A stretch of 64,000 bases of DNA from Vombatus ursinus (GCF_900497805.2 NW_020954590.1:88066916-88130915); one strand, 5' to 3'. Positions 1-11,884 are shown, numbered from the stretch's first letter. Notes: generated from the sequence alone by a model not told the origin. Numbers and translations are program-made.

Positions 1-200
1 TATGATTGTTTAGTCATTTAACCTCTCTCAGCCTCAGTTTCCTTATCTGTAAAATGGGCATAATAATAGCACCTTCCTCAAAAGATTGTTATAAAGATCA
101 AATGAGATTTTATATATATATATGTATATATATATATATAAAATGTAAAACATTTTGTAAGCTTTAAAAGCATTATATCAACAGTAGTACTATTATACTA
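1..200 (+). repeat. MIR-family CORE-SINE with embedded (TA)n
   Basis: The segment reads aacctctctcagcctcag, then the tgtaaaatggg core and the caaatgaga...aaagc tail of MIR. It is cut by the window edge. A (TA)n/(TATG)n tract at about 111-142 interrupts it. Confidence 0.75.
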
Positions 201-249
201 CCTTGCCCATATAGTTTACCATCAAATGCTATCTGTAGATTTGGACCAC

Positions 250-440
250 ACTGTCTAAATACACTATTTTTAAAAAATAATGTTATTTTTCCCCAACTAC
301 ATATTAAAACAATTTTTAAATTTTTTTTTTGTTTTAAGTTCCAAATTCTATCCCTCGCTTCCTTCCCTCTCCCTTTCCTGAGATGGCAAGCAATTCAGAT
401 ACAGGTTATACATGTGCAATCATGTAAACCATTTCGTTTA
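250..440 (-). repeat. Antisense L1 3' UTR fragment
   Basis: It reads as the reverse complement of the marsupial L1 3' end: ttttccccaactacatatta, then gttccaaattctatccctc, then gttatacatgtgcaatcatg. The same order of blocks recurs at 15,840, 41,850 and 49,123. It ends about 65 bp before the DNAJC5B J-domain exon. Confidence 0.8.
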
Positions 441-456
441 AATAGACCATTTATGA

Positions 457-744
<288 letters not shown>

Positions 745-1189
745 TGAAGGGTGTTCCTGGAAAATCTTGGATTTGTGGAGTTTTTTCTGTTATGAAACTT
801 TTTTGCTTAACTATATTGTCATTCAAGTCTTGAAAATATACATAGATATCACTTCTCTGAAAAGGTGCTATCTGAGGAATTTTCCTTTCTGTTTTAATTG
901 ATCAAACAATTAAAATACACAGCATGTCTTGTAACACTTCACGATATTAATTATATTTGAAGTTGGAGCTTCAGGTTAATTCAGACTCCCCCTTCCCCTC
1001 CAGTAATGACAGAATAAAAAGTGAATCACTGCTCAAAGCCAAAAAAAAAAATTCATTTGTGTGACAATTGCTTAATAAATTATTTAGAACAAATTTAGCT
1101 GTGTACTTTGCTATATATAGCACAGGCTACAGAAACAACAATAATCAAGGAGATGGTATGTGGTACTTGTGTCAAATACACTCACCTGG

Positions 1190-1556
1190 AGCTCTCTCTG
1201 AGGGTGTGGGAGAAAGGAAGTGGGGGAAAGGTGAGAATGAAGAAGTGAGGTGAAAGATATTACATATAGTGTGAACTAAAATGACAGGTGTTGGTGGGAG
1301 GAGGGGGAATCTGCATTTTAGGAACCTTGTGGCATTAGAATCTACTTGGATACACAGCCACCAGGTTTGGTTTCCAAAGTATTCCCAGTATAAGCACAGA
1401 CTCATGTGATAATGGTGACTTTGGGTTACTATGTACCTGTGTATGTACATGATTCTCTACAGATACAGACTAAAGCCATGATACTTGGCTTTATCAGTCA
1501 AGTCTTTCACGACTCTTATCTACATAGGAATCAAGCTTAATCAGTATGAGTCTAAG
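1190..1556 (+). repeat. Unclassified repeat, copy A1 (paired with 3,590-3,956)
   Basis: The core from gtgtgaactaaaatg through ctgcattttaggaacctt, acagccaccaggtttg and gactaaagccatgatac recurs in the same order and strand at 3,663-3,956. I do not recognise the family. An LTR or an old local duplication are both possible. Confidence 0.65.
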
Positions 1557-1689
1557 AGATTTCACATTCTGGATGCTGTTCCCTTTCCTACCTTCATCTA
1601 CAAACCTTGCAAAAATAAAAAATGAGCAAATGAAAGAAAAGCTAACTTAAATATAAGAGGTCCCTACTTAGGTATATCTAAGTGAGGTC

Positions 1690-1775
1690 CTTGAAGCAGG
1701 GACTGTATCATTTTTGTCTTGTATCCCCAGTACTTAGTGTGGTGCCTGGCAGATAGCAGGGACTTAATCCAATAC
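1690..1775 (+). repeat. L2 LINE 3' tail
   Basis: Contains the L2 end signature: ccttgaagcagggactgt, then tgtatccccagtacttag, then gtgcctggcagatagcag. Confidence 0.7.
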
Positions 1776-1799
1776 GGACTGTCACCTCCTCACTGTAGC

Positions 1800-2010
1800 C
1801 CCCAAAGAGGCAGTGTGGCATAGTAGAAGGAGCAATGTGTAGAGTCAGAGGAGACTTGACCATCGGCAAGGCATGGTCTATGAACTTGTATGAAATCTCA
1901 GTTTCTTCATCTATAAAAGGGAAGGGACAGTAATAATATCCATAATACTGGCACATGAGGTTGCTATGAGGATCTGATGAGCTGTAAGATGCTTCACAAA
2001 TCTCCAAGTG
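1800..2010 (+). repeat. MIR CORE-SINE
   Basis: It has the tRNA-like start ggcatagtagaaggagca, then tctcagtttcttcatctata, and the gaggatctgatgagctg...gatgcttcaca tail. Confidence 0.7.
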
Positions 2011-2844
2011 TCAGTTCTTATGTCAGTTCTTATGCCCTTCCCAGTGCTTTTGGATCTCCCCAGGATCTCAGACCCCTTACTGTCTTAGTTGGAGAATACC
2101 CGGAACCCTCTTAGTCTTTCCTACTCCCCTTCTGCTACAAATGGAATGTGCTGAGTCCCCATCAGAAGACACAGCTTGAACATGAGAGGATAGGTTAGTG
2201 CATGCATATGGAATTGCATCAGAGGGACATATATTATATATTCCTAACATCCCATGTTGGACCTTTAATTCAGTTTTTACATAGCAATAATTGTATAAAG
2301 TTTTCAAATAAAAGAATATAATGTTATAAATTCTGTACTACTCTAGTTCAATTAAATTATGATTTAAATGTTTTTAGACAGTAATAATAAACATTTATAT
2401 GGTGTTTTAAAGTTTTCAAAATTCATTACTATATATTATTTCATTACTCAGCTACTCTTTATAATATTTTTTCTTGTGAATGGAAACGTGCCAAACAACT
2501 TGATTTACAAATGAACATTTGTAACATGACCCATTTATAAATTAGGGATTGACTATATAGCTTAATGAAGAAGGCGATCCTTAACCTAATGAGGTCAAGT
2601 ATGAATTCCCTGGACTTCCCTCTTCTCTAACTCAAGAAGTTCTCTATCTTTGTTTGTCTTTCTCTTCTTCCTTTCTGCCTCAGAAGGAAAAATAAACCTT
2701 CTCCTTCCCAAGACAAACCCTTCCCTTGTATTCTTGATCCCACTCCCTCAAGATTCCTCTGGGAACTTTTCCATCACATTTCCCTCTCTTGCATCTTTAA
2801 TTGTTTTCTTTCCTCTAACTGTTTTCCCTTGGTGTAAAAACATA

Positions 2845-3055
2845 GGATCATAGATTTAGAGATGTAATACTAACTCTAACCTCAAAGGTTATTAAGTTCA
2901 ATCCCTTCATTATCTGAGACCCAGGGAAAGTGATACACTCAAGTCTCACAGATAAACTGGCAGAAAAGGGATTTGAATCCAGACAATATCTCTGCAAAGA
3001 CAGCACTTTCCTAATGGTTCAAGCAGGAAAGGGTCTAGTTTATGCTCAAGCAATT
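2845..3055 (+). repeat. THER/MIR-type SINE fragment
   Basis: Contains aggatcatagatttagag, then a degenerate cattatctgagacccaggga and ggatttgaatccagac. This block order is typical of old therian SINEs. Confidence 0.6.
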
Positions 3056-3589
3056 AATGTCTTGCAAATGGGATAAAGAACCCAGGACTCAGGCTTTTCC
3101 AGACTCCAGTTCTCTTGCCTCAAGACCACATTATCCCTCTAGATACTTGATAGTATACATGCTGCTACCCTTTGCACTTAAATGAGTAAAAGTTTGGTGG
3201 ATTCTAAAAGACTGATTATAGATTTAAACCATAATCTGATAATATCTGTAGCATTTCCTCTAAGCTTCCCCATACCCAAATTTGTACTTGCAGTTTGGAT
3301 TTTCTGAGGGAACCAAGTTTAAAGTACTCTGTGGGTCTATACTCCTAAAACTATGGCTGATGAGCCCCCACTGTCACATTCACCTTTAATAGTAAACCAT
3401 TTGAAACAATTACTTTGAAGAAAAGGCATTTACTGAAATGTCATAGCATGAACTAGTAGTAGGAAAACATGACCCCTATTGACCTTTGGTTTACTCTCCC
3501 ACAAACACATACTGAAATTGCCCCTACAGAAGCTCTAACTAGGACTTTTTTTTCCCTGGAGCAAAATGGCGCCTGGGACAATGGACACA

Positions 3590-3956
3590 TGATTCACTTC
3601 AATGGGGGGGAGGGAGAGAAGAGGAAGAAGCAGAGGACAGGGAAGTGAAGGATATATTAATATAGTGTGAACTAAAATGGCCGGTGTATGGTAGAGCAAA
3701 AATAAATCTGCATTTTAGGAACCTTGTGAAATTAGAATCCTCTTGGGTATACAGCCACCAGGTTTGCTTTCAACATAAGCATGGACTCATATGATAGTGG
3801 TAGCTTTGAGTCACTATACATTTGTGTACACACATGGTTCTCTAGGCATAGACTAAAGCCATGATACACATATTTATATATATAAGTCCTTGGTGGCTCT
3901 TATCCATACTGGGATGAAACTTAATTGGTACAAGTGACTCATATTATTTCTTTTGC
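3590..3956 (+). repeat. Unclassified repeat, copy A2 (paired with 1,190-1,556)
   Basis: This is homologous to copy A1 over roughly 300-360 bp, with small indels and many substitutions. It includes atagtgtgaactaaaatgg, then ctgcattttaggaacctt and ttctctaggcatagactaaa. The flanks differ from those of A1. Confidence 0.65.
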
Positions 3957-4059
3957 TAAAATTATGAAGTTAATATCTTGCCAGTTTCACAAAAGTTAGG
4001 TGAGCATGGCCTTCCAGTAGGAGGGGAAAAACAAACTTCGCACTGCTGGAATACAGGAT

Positions 4060-4450
4060 TGTGGAATACTATTAAAATTATTGATGTTCTTTTTGTGATT
4101 ATTGTAAGGGACCTTAGAGGTCAGTCTTTCTAGTTTGTACCAGAACAAGAATCTACAACATCCTTACCAAGCAGCCTTCCAGCCTTTGCTTGAAGACCTC
4201 CAATGATGGGGAACTGAGTATTTCCAAGGCTGCTCATTCCATTTTGGGGCAGTTCTAATTTACCCCCATCAACCTTCACTCATTGCGGCTGATTCTGCCC
4301 TATGTACACGTTTGTTCTCTTTTCACATGACAGCTTTTCAGATACTTAAAGAAGGCTCTTGTGTTCCCCCTACATCTTCTTTCTGTAGAAAAGAGGGTCT
4401 TGACAACCCGTTTCCACACTTTAAAAGGCTCCAGGGCCAGGGGAAAGGTA
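4060..4450 (-). repeat. CR1/L3 LINE fragment
   Basis: Read on the + strand it gives the antisense CR1/L3 3' end: ccagcctttgcttgaagacc, gatggggaactgag, cacatgacagcttttcagat and cttgtgttccccctacatct. Confidence 0.7.
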
Positions 4451-4589
4451 GACAGGCTTACAAAATCAGAAAAACCAATGGCCAATAAAGGTGACTCAAT
4501 TGTTGAATGTACCATCATCTAATAAAGGAGATTCCCAAAGCAGTAATTATAATAATACTAAGGCAGCATGTCCAAGCCCCATTGGATAA

Positions 4590-4835
4590 GCCAGGTGTTG
4601 CAGTAGATAGAGCACTGGGATTAGTCAGAAAAACCTGAGCTCAAACCAGGTCTCAGACCTTAGTTATGTGATCCTGGGAAAGACACTTAACCTCTGCCTG
4701 CTTCAGTTTCTTCAACCATTAAAATGGGAGAATCATAGCATCTACTTCCTAGGGTTGTTGAGAGGATCAAATGAAGTAACATTTGTAAAGTGCTATTTTT
4801 ACAGAGTGCCTCTAACATAGTGGTCAAAAAATGCT
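4590..4835 (+). repeat. tRNA-headed MIR-type SINE
   Basis: The head is caggtgttgcagtagataga and agcactgggattagtcag. It continues with tgtgatcctgggaaagacac and a gggttgttgagaggatcaaa tail. Confidence 0.75.
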
Positions 4836-5864
4836 CGTTCCCTTTCCCATCTCTTCTCCTCCCCCCACCCCCTTCTTCCAGTCCCTTAGAGCCAGGAAAT
4901 CCTAGTTTCAAGTCCAATACTAATGAAAACATATTAGTTGGGGTTTGGGGGTGGGGAGTCACAACCTCTTGGCACTTCAGTCAACTCACCAAGACTAAGA
5001 AACAGACAGATTCCCTATCTGCATGGAGAAGTTTCAACACCAAGAGTTTCCAAGACAGACGAAATCACAAGTCTGGACCAAAATGAGGAAAAAAATATTA
5101 AGTAATCCTAAGGTATGAATGCTAGCACTACTTATAAAAAATGTTCTCTTTGACTCGGTGACTTTTCCTTCCTGTTTTTTAGTGTAAAGTGTCTACTACC
5201 ATCTAACGCTACAAGTTCTAAGCCATTTCATTCTCAAAGAAAGTTAATGTAAGAGATGTGTCCCAGGAAGGTGTCCATGGAATTTGTGAAATACTGGAAA
5301 GAATCATCTACCCATAGCACAGGCCTAGTTATTGTCCAGGTAGTTTTTGCATTCCTCAGGGACCGACAGAAGGACAGAGCTCTCAGGGTGCCCAGCAGAA
5401 ACATCTCTTCACCCCTACCCCACGGAACAGCGGCCTGGAGTAAAGTCCCTTTGCAGAGTTGTCTTTGGGGGCCTGGCATCATTGACACTGTCACCCACTC
5501 TCAGGAAAATAAGCCTATTCACCTAGCCATGCCCCTGTCTGTGTAAGTGCGTGTTGTTCCTACCTACCAAGACGTGCTTCAGCTGAATCATCCACAAGTC
5601 AAAAAGGGAGAGTGAATTTTATCTCCCAATTTCCTGTCTTGGTGTTTTGGCCCTGTTATTTGTGTGGCTAGTTGGTGAAGCTGGTTGGAGTTCTAACATT
5701 CTTATCCTTTGGGGAGAGCAATTCTCTTTTGTTAGGTACCAAACAAACCTGGGGCTGGTTGACTTATTCTAGTCTATGGCTTTTCATAATGACCAGACAT
5801 ACTTCAAAAATTTTTTTAACTGGGCTTTTTGATTTCCTCTGTGATTATGTTGTTTTTTTTTTAA

Positions 5865-6510
5865 ATTTAAACTTATTTATTTATGCCAAAATAAACCGAG
5901 GAACTGTATAAATAAAATTATACAAAACTTTTTATACAAATAAAATCAGATTTAAATCGTTGGAGAAATATTAATTATTCATGGGTAGGCAGGACCAATA
6001 TAATAAAAATGACAATTTTACCTAAATGAATTTATATATTCAATGCCATCCCAATTCAATTACCAAAAAATTATTTTACTGAATTAGAAAAAAATCACAA
6101 CAAATTCATTTGGAAGAACAAAAAAGTCAAGAATATCAAAAGAACTAACGAAAAAGTGTAAAGGAAGGAGGTTTAGTACCACCAAATCTCAAATTATAAG
6201 GCAGTAATTATCAAAACTATATGGTATTGGCTAAGAAATAGAAAGGTAGATCAACGGAACAGAGTAGATGTACAATTTACAGCAGCAAATAAATATAATA
6301 ACCTTGTATTTGACAAATGCAAAGACTTAAGATTTTGGGATAAGAATTCATTATTTGGTAAAAATTGTTGAGAAAACTGGAAAGCAGTATGGTAGAAACT
6401 GGGCATAGACCAAAATCTTACACCATTTACCAAGATAAATACATGATACATGACCTAGATATAAAGAAATTTTACAAGAAAATTTGAAGAACATGGAACA
6501 GATTACATTG
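5865..6510 (+). repeat. L1 LINE ORF2 fragment
   Basis: Matches the marsupial L1 block order: attattcatgggtaggcag, then caatgccatcccaattcaat, then catttggaagaacaaaaaag, then catagaccaaaatcttacac. It is degraded and has no open frame of useful length. Confidence 0.8.
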
Positions 6511-6589
6511 TTTTTAGAAGAACTAAATGCCTGCAGCTTCTCTTGCTATCTGGACTAGGAGAGGCAAGAACAACTCAATTACTTTGGAA

Positions 6590-6920
6590 AAAAACATTTA
6601 TTAAGTGCCCACCCTAGGTAACCTACTGGGCACTGGGAAACAAAAAGGCAACACTGTCCCCTTAAGTGTCTTATCTTAAAAGGATGAAACTGTGTGTGTG
6701 TACCAATGAATGAGTGTGAAATGAGGTACAACGTGATAAGGGTAAAGGAGATACTCACACCAAGTGTTTTATGTTTTAACGGAAATCTGAGATCACTTTC
6801 AGCTGGACAGGAGAGGATTTGAGGTCTAGAAAGGCTTCTTGTGGGAGATGTAACCTGAGCTGGGCCTTGAAGGCAGAAAAAGATTTTTAGCAGGTGGAGC
6901 TCAGGGTCCAGTCAAAGGGG
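6590..6920 (+). repeat. Old interspersed repeat with MIR-like head
   Basis: It starts like aacatttattaagtgccca plus a degraded ctgggcactgggaaacaaa. It ends with a ggaaggcttc/gagctgggccttgaagg-type block. The same two blocks recur at 21,735 and 59,790. The family is uncertain. Confidence 0.5.
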
Positions 6921-7279
6921 GATAAACTGTGTGAAAACTATAGTGGAGTATACATACACGTATGGATGTATGTGCATGTGAGCTACAGATGCGTTTGCCA
7001 GCACATCTCTGAGGAGATGAGATACAGCTATCTCAGTTCAGAGGTATTTGGATGCTATTAATTATGTTCTAAGATGAGAAATACATGTTTCCAGAGGATG
7101 CTAGTATCTATGGTTTCTTTTACTGGGTGGAAGGGGTGAGGCTGAGGATGGTAGGGGAGGTGGGTGGTCTGGGACAGCAAATTTATGATAGGCAAACTAT
7201 GAATATGGCAATTTCTGAAACCTTCTCCCAGCTCTGGGGGATTCTGGCATCAGAGTGTATGCTGAGCCTGGAATCTCAA

Positions 7280-7600
7280 GATGAGTTTAAAACCTGGCTC
7301 TGTGGCTTATTACCTGTGCAACTTTAGGCAAGTCACTTATAACCCTGCAAGCCTCAGTTTCCTCATCTGTGAGGCCCCTTCCACCTTGAGATCTAGGATT
7401 TCTACTTTGTAGCTGTGTGGCCCTGGGCGAGTCATTTAACCTTAGACTCGGTGTCCTCATCTGTAAAATGCAAAAAATAATCAGTGCATCTATAGGGTTG
7501 TGAGGATCCAATGAAATGACACGTGTAAAACACTTTGCAAGTCTTAAAGTGATCTACAGGGTGTCCCAAGCTTTTGTGACAGTCTGGGTAAATGCTAGCA
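7280..7600 (+). repeat. Two adjoining MIR copies with a small insertion
   Basis: There are two MIR cores in series: aacctggctctgtggctta...cctcagtttcctcatctgtg, then gtagctgtgtggccctgggc...tgtgaggatccaatgaaatg. The second is split at 7,557-7,590 by a piece starting cagggtgtccc, which resembles a mariner terminal repeat. Confidence 0.7.
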
Positions 7601-7604
7601 TTAT

Positions 7605-7770
7605 CACTTTCCCCATCATATTTTGATATATCCTGGGTTGGCATGAGAAATTGCATGGGAATTTTTGGAGAGTTTTGTGGAAGATGAAACTCGAAGGCCA
7701 GCAGACAACTCAGAAAAAGTTTCGAAACTAAAATATATGTTAGTACTGTATAACATCAACATGTTTTATC
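7605..7770 (+). repeat. Unclassified repeat, copy B1 (paired with 60,608-60,792)
   Basis: It runs ctttccccatc...ggttggcatgagaaattgca, then tgggaatttttggagagttt, then gaaggccagcagacaac. The reverse complement of 60,608-60,792 has the same blocks in the same order. The family is unknown to me. Confidence 0.65.
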
Positions 7771-7934
7771 TTTTAATACCATAATAAGTCAGACTTATTC
7801 TCTGGTACTAAAAAATTTTGTGTAGACTTTCCAGATTGAGGTGGTGCCGTGTCCCTAATCCTCTCTATGTAGATTATTCTCATTATTTCTAAGACTTCTG
7901 CCAATGCTAGTAATTTACACATCCCCAACTCAGT

Positions 7935-8375
7935 GGTATTCTGAAAGCACAGCATGGTGGTAAAGAACTCTGAACTTGAAACCACAGGGCCTGGGCTCAA
8001 AAACCTGGCTCTGTTGCTGACTTACTACCTGTGTGTCCTTGGGCAAGTCACTAAGTCAGGTGGTTCAGTGGATAGAGTGCTTGGCCTGGAGTTAGGAAGA
8101 CCTGAATTCAAATCCAGCCTCAGATACTAGCTATGAGACCCTGAGCAAGTCAGTTAACCACTATTTGCCCTAGTTAGGGTTGTTGTGAAGATCAAATAAA
8201 TAAATCAATCAAATATATAAATAAATCAAATAAAGTGCTTAGCATAGTATCTGGCACATAGTAGGTGCTATAGAAATGCCTATTATCTGGACCTCATTTT
8301 CCTTATTTGTAAAGTCAAGGGACTGAACTAGGTGACTTCCAAGTTCCGTTCCTGCCCTAAATCTATGATCCTGTG
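7935..8375 (+). repeat. MIR split by a younger SINE
   Basis: An outer MIR (cagcatggtggtaaagaact...tccttgggcaagtcact) resumes at about 8,290 with ctggacctcattttccttat. Between them is an inner SINE starting aggtggttcagtggatagag and ending cacatagtaggtgctat. The nest ends about 50 bp before the DNAJC5B Cys-string exon. Confidence 0.75.
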
Positions 8376-8427
8376 ACTCCGATGATTTCTTTTGGAATTT
8401 TTCCTTCTCTTCCTCTGTCTCCTGCAG

Positions 8428-8602
8428 ACCCTCTTTGTACTCTTTGGCATCTTGACGGGTTGCTACTTTTGCTGCTGCCTCTGCTGCTGTTGTAACTGCT
8501 GCTGCGGACACTGTCGGCCCAAGTCCCCAAAGGGAGGGGAAGGAGAAGTCTATGTGTCCCCAGAGGACCTGGAGGAGCAGATCAGGAGTGACATGGAAAA
8601 AG
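8428..8602 (+). CDS. DNAJC5B: DNAJC5B coding exon: cysteine-string domain
   Basis: This exon encodes 58 residues plus the first base of a split codon. It opens with the hydrophobic [11 protein letters not shown], then a string of 12 cysteines (pattern [18 protein letters not shown]). It continues with [21 protein letters not shown] and ends SDMEK. In cysteine string proteins the string is palmitoylated and anchors the protein to vesicle or Golgi-derived membranes. The acceptor is ctcctgcag before base 8428 and the donor is aaag|gtacca after base 8602. The phase joins exactly to the J-domain exon and the last exon. The segment between the Cys string and [10 protein letters not shown] differs from what I recall of human, as expected for a variable linker. 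The exon is the common product of the family and shows no defect. Confidence 0.96.
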
Positions 8603-8734
8603 GTACCATAAGATGGGCCTTGAGGGGAGGTATTTTCAGTTTGGGATAGTTCTATCTAAGTCTCTGGCTATGAAAGGCTGTATAAGTGTATGGGCACTTG
8701 TATAGATCTCAGAAACCAAACTAGTCCGGCCTGA

Positions 8735-8905
8735 GATATTCACTAACTGTGTAACCCTGGGCAAATCACTTAACCTTATTTGCCTCAGTTTCCTCATCTG
8801 TCAGATGAGCTGGAGAAGGAAATGGCAAACCACTCTAGTACTTTTGCCAAGAAAACCCCAAATAGGGTCACAGAGAGTTGGACACAACTGAAAAAACCAT
8901 AAAAA
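8735..8905 (+). repeat. SINE with RTE-type tail (3' part)
   Basis: Contains gtgtaaccctgggcaaatca, tttcctcatctgtcagatga, and the long tail ggagaaggaaatggcaaacc...gagttggacacaactgaa. Confidence 0.75.
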
Positions 8906-9454
8906 CAAATAATGACTTAGAGTTGGGAGCACTTGGTAGCATGGACCCAATGCATGAGTGTTTGGGGAGATGACAGGAGTTTGAGGTCTCATTTTTATAT
9001 GGTTTTTTTTTGGAGAGGGAACAGGCCAACTCCTATTTGTGCCACCTTGGGGTTAGCTCATTAACATACCCAAATCATCTCAGAATTATCAATAAAACTT
9101 CAAAATTACATCTCTAAATTATAGTACCATTTGATGTTCTGTTGCCCCAGAACTGTGAAGGTCTGGATTCCTTCTGGATCTTACATATTACAGGATAAGA
9201 ACCTTGACAGGCCATGCCTAGGTGGCTTCAGCTGATTCAGCACATATTACCAGGATGTGAATTTCAATTAATACATGATACAGTTTGTAAATTACGCTCC
9301 TTTGATCTTTGGGATAGTTTGTACGTGACTTCCAGGTTCCCCTTTGCAGTCTTATTTCCTGCCATTGCTCCTTCACACTAGTGATTTATAACCTTACTTA
9401 TTATACTAACTAGAAGGGGGAGTGGTGGTCAGGGGGACCAGAACAAGATACAAT

Positions 9455-9600
9455 TTTAACACACCTGTCTGCTTCAGTTTCTTCAACTGTAAAATGGGGA
9501 CAATAATAGCACCTACTTAAGGGTTGTTGTGAGGATCAAATGATCAGATTTTTAAAGTTCAGAGTATAGTGCTTGGCACATAACAGGCACTTAAATGTTT
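9455..9600 (+). repeat. MIR 3' half
   Basis: Contains tcttcaactgtaaaatgggg, gggttgttgtgaggatcaaa and gcttggcacataacaggcac. Confidence 0.7.
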
Positions 9601-9800
9601 GTTTCCTCCCTTCTTTCTTTTATACTCCCTCCCTCTTTCTTCCTTTCTTCTTTCCTCTCTTCCCTATCTTTATCCTTCTTTCCTTCCTTTCTTTCCCTCC
9701 TTTCATTCATTCTTTCCCTCTTTTTTCCTTCCTTCCCTCCTTCTCCCTTCTTTCCTTCTTTCTTCCTTCCTTCCTCCTTCCCTCCCTTCCTTCCTTCCAA
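9598..9800 (+). repeat. Polypyrimidine (CCTT/CTTT)n microsatellite
   Basis: About 200 bp of almost pure C/T with tetrameric ttcc/tttc units, directly after a MIR 3' end. This fits growth from a SINE tail. It produces long meaningless open frames on both strands. Confidence 0.9.
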
Positions 9801-10629
9801 CTAAGACATTTCACCTCACAATCTGAAAGTTTTCTGTATGTCCAAACATAAGAAATACCTACATCAGCAGACTCAGACCAATGGTCTATCTGGCCCCAAA
9901 TTCAGCATTTGATTCAGGTTTAAGGATAGTTTCTGGAAGAGTAAGGTAGTTGCCATCCTTGAGTAAACCCTACCTTTAACTCCTCTTTCGTAGCAGAGAA
10001 ATCAAAGCTAACGACTCTTAACTCCCTTATTGTAAATGGTGCAGTGCAGAGTTCTCTGAAAAGCCATGTTCTTCCCTCTTGTTGAATCTGTTGCTGTGGT
10101 AATGTTGTTGTTGTTGTTTTTAAGTTCCACCAAGTTATTGAATGGCCTCTGCTGTAAGTGTCGCTGTGGTAGATTCCTTCCTGGAACAGGTATTCATAGC
10201 AAGAGCCAAATTCCTCGCAGGTTTCCAGCCTCCAGGGTGACTGGAAAGACTGGTCATTAATCTATGTACCCCTTGCTGTTCTCAGACCTGGCACGACTGT
10301 GCTCACAATTTTGTTTAAAAGGTCAGATTGTAGACTAAAAAACAACCAGGTTCCATTCATCTCTTGTTATTTTTGTCCGGAAGGAAAAGACCCCTCCTTT
10401 TTCTATGTATTTAAAAACTGACATTTTTTTTGTCAGGATCTATGCTATGTATGAATGCATTTTATTTAATTCTTTAGTTAAGACTTTCCCCTCTGTCTAC
10501 TAGGCAATACATTTAGGTGGGACATTGATGAATCAGAGAACATCCATGGGGGAGAATGAAGGTGACAAAGGGCCCTGAGTCCCTGCCTTTAGAGAATCTG
10601 ATGAAGGACCTAGGGACACTTAGTCAAGA

Positions 10630-11190
10630 AAAGAAGACTCCGTAGGGTTATCATTTGGAAGAAGTATTAGACTTATTCCATTTGGCCCTACAGGGCAAAA
10701 CCAAAAATAATGGGTAGATATTACAAATTTTAACTTAATTACAGGAAAACCTAAAAAAGTCTAGCTTTCTTCAAGTAAAATTAGAGGGTAATAGTTTCTT
10801 TCAATGAAGGAAGACTGAAAACAGAAGATAGATGACCACATAGGTAATGTTGTTGAATAGTTTCAGTCGTGCTTGACTCTCTGTGACCCCCATTTGGATT
10901 TTTCTTGGCAAAGATACTGATGTGGTTTGTCATCTCCTTCTCCAGTTCATTTTACAGATGAGGAAACTGAGGCAAAAAGGTGAAGTGACTTGCCCAGGGT
11001 CATAGGGCTAATAAGTATTTGAGGCCAGATTTGAACTCTGGTCTTTCTGTCTCCAGACCCAGCACTCTATCCACCACACCACTCAGCCACCCACATTGGT
11101 ATACTACAGTGGAAATCCTATCCAGGTACAATTTGAATTAGATGGCTGCTGAGGTCTCTTCTGACTATAATTTGCTGTTTCTGTGAGATT
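10630..11190 (+). repeat. CR1/L3 LINE 3' fragment interrupted by a SINE
   Basis: The first part reads catttggccctacagggcaa, then aaataatgggtagatattac. After an inserted SINE (10,848-11,098) it resumes with ttagatggctgctgaggtct. The sense orientation is +. Confidence 0.6.
10848..11098 (-). repeat. SINE with RTE-type tail, inserted in CR1/L3
   Basis: The reverse complement has the full order: ggtggctgagtggtgtggtg head, the ttcaaatctggcctcaaata body, and the ggagaaggagatgacaaacc and cacagagagtcaagcacgac tail. Confidence 0.8.
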
Positions 11191-11446
11191 TCTAAAAGAC
11201 TTGGTTTGGTTTATAGATTAATACACAGTGAAAGAAAATTCTTCTATGGATAAATGTCAGAGGAAGTCCATGTGAAGGCTATTCCTTGTATGTATTTCAG
11301 CTCATGTGTGGAAATATTACTAGATCAATCCTGCACAGACAATCTTTAGGGGACTTTGAAAGGGAACTATCAGGAACACAACTCTCAAGTTACCTCTGAC
11401 TGGTAATGAGTAGAATAGATTTTTTTTAAAAATGAGTCCATTAGAA

Positions 11447-11756
11447 AGTGATTGTGAGCACACACCTGTAGTCCTAGTTACTAAGGAGCCTGAGGTTGGT
11501 GGATTGCAGGAGCTCAGGAGTTCTGAACTGCAGTGGGGCTAAAGCCCATCGGGTTTCTGCACTAAGTCTAGCACTAATAAGCCCCTGGTTGCAGAGGGCC
11601 ATCAGGCTGCCCAAGGAGGAACAAATTGGCCCAGGTTGGAAACAGAGCAGATTAAAGCTTCACTACCAATCAGGAGTTCAGGAAGGAGGTATTAGGCCTG
11701 TAAGTGGCCACTGATTTTCTAGCCGGATGAGATAGGGAGCAATAGTCCCTACCCCA
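11447..11756 (+). pseudogene. 7SL (SRP) RNA retropseudogene, near full length
   Basis: It follows 7SL RNA from end to end. The Alu-domain 5' arm is at cacacctgtagtcctagtta and ggagctcaggagttctg. The S domain includes catcgggtttctgcactaag, ggctgcccaaggagga and ggcccaggttggaaacagag. It then returns to the 3' Alu arm with gcctgtaagtggccactg. It is clearly diverged from the functional RNA and therefore probably dead. Retention of the S domain separates it from Alu/B1-type SINEs, which lack that domain. Confidence 0.85.
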
Positions 11757-11884
11757 ACCCCTCCAAAAAGATGACATTCTGGCTTAGAGAACTTTGCTTT
11801 AGTGACTTTTAAAGGAAAGAAGAAAAAGGGCAGCAAACATGAGTTACCTATTTAGTAATCACTTCATTCTTTTCATTTCAAGGC

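Noticed and set aside
9573-9851. Overlapping Phe/Ser/Pro-rich and Lys/Glu/Arg-rich frames on both strands
   Set aside because: They are translations of a C/T microsatellite with no start context or family match.
10066-10260. Frame with CCKCRCGRF resembling a second cysteine-string exon
   Set aside because: Too few cysteines, no splice-compatible ends, and the true cysteine-string exon is at 8,428-8,602.
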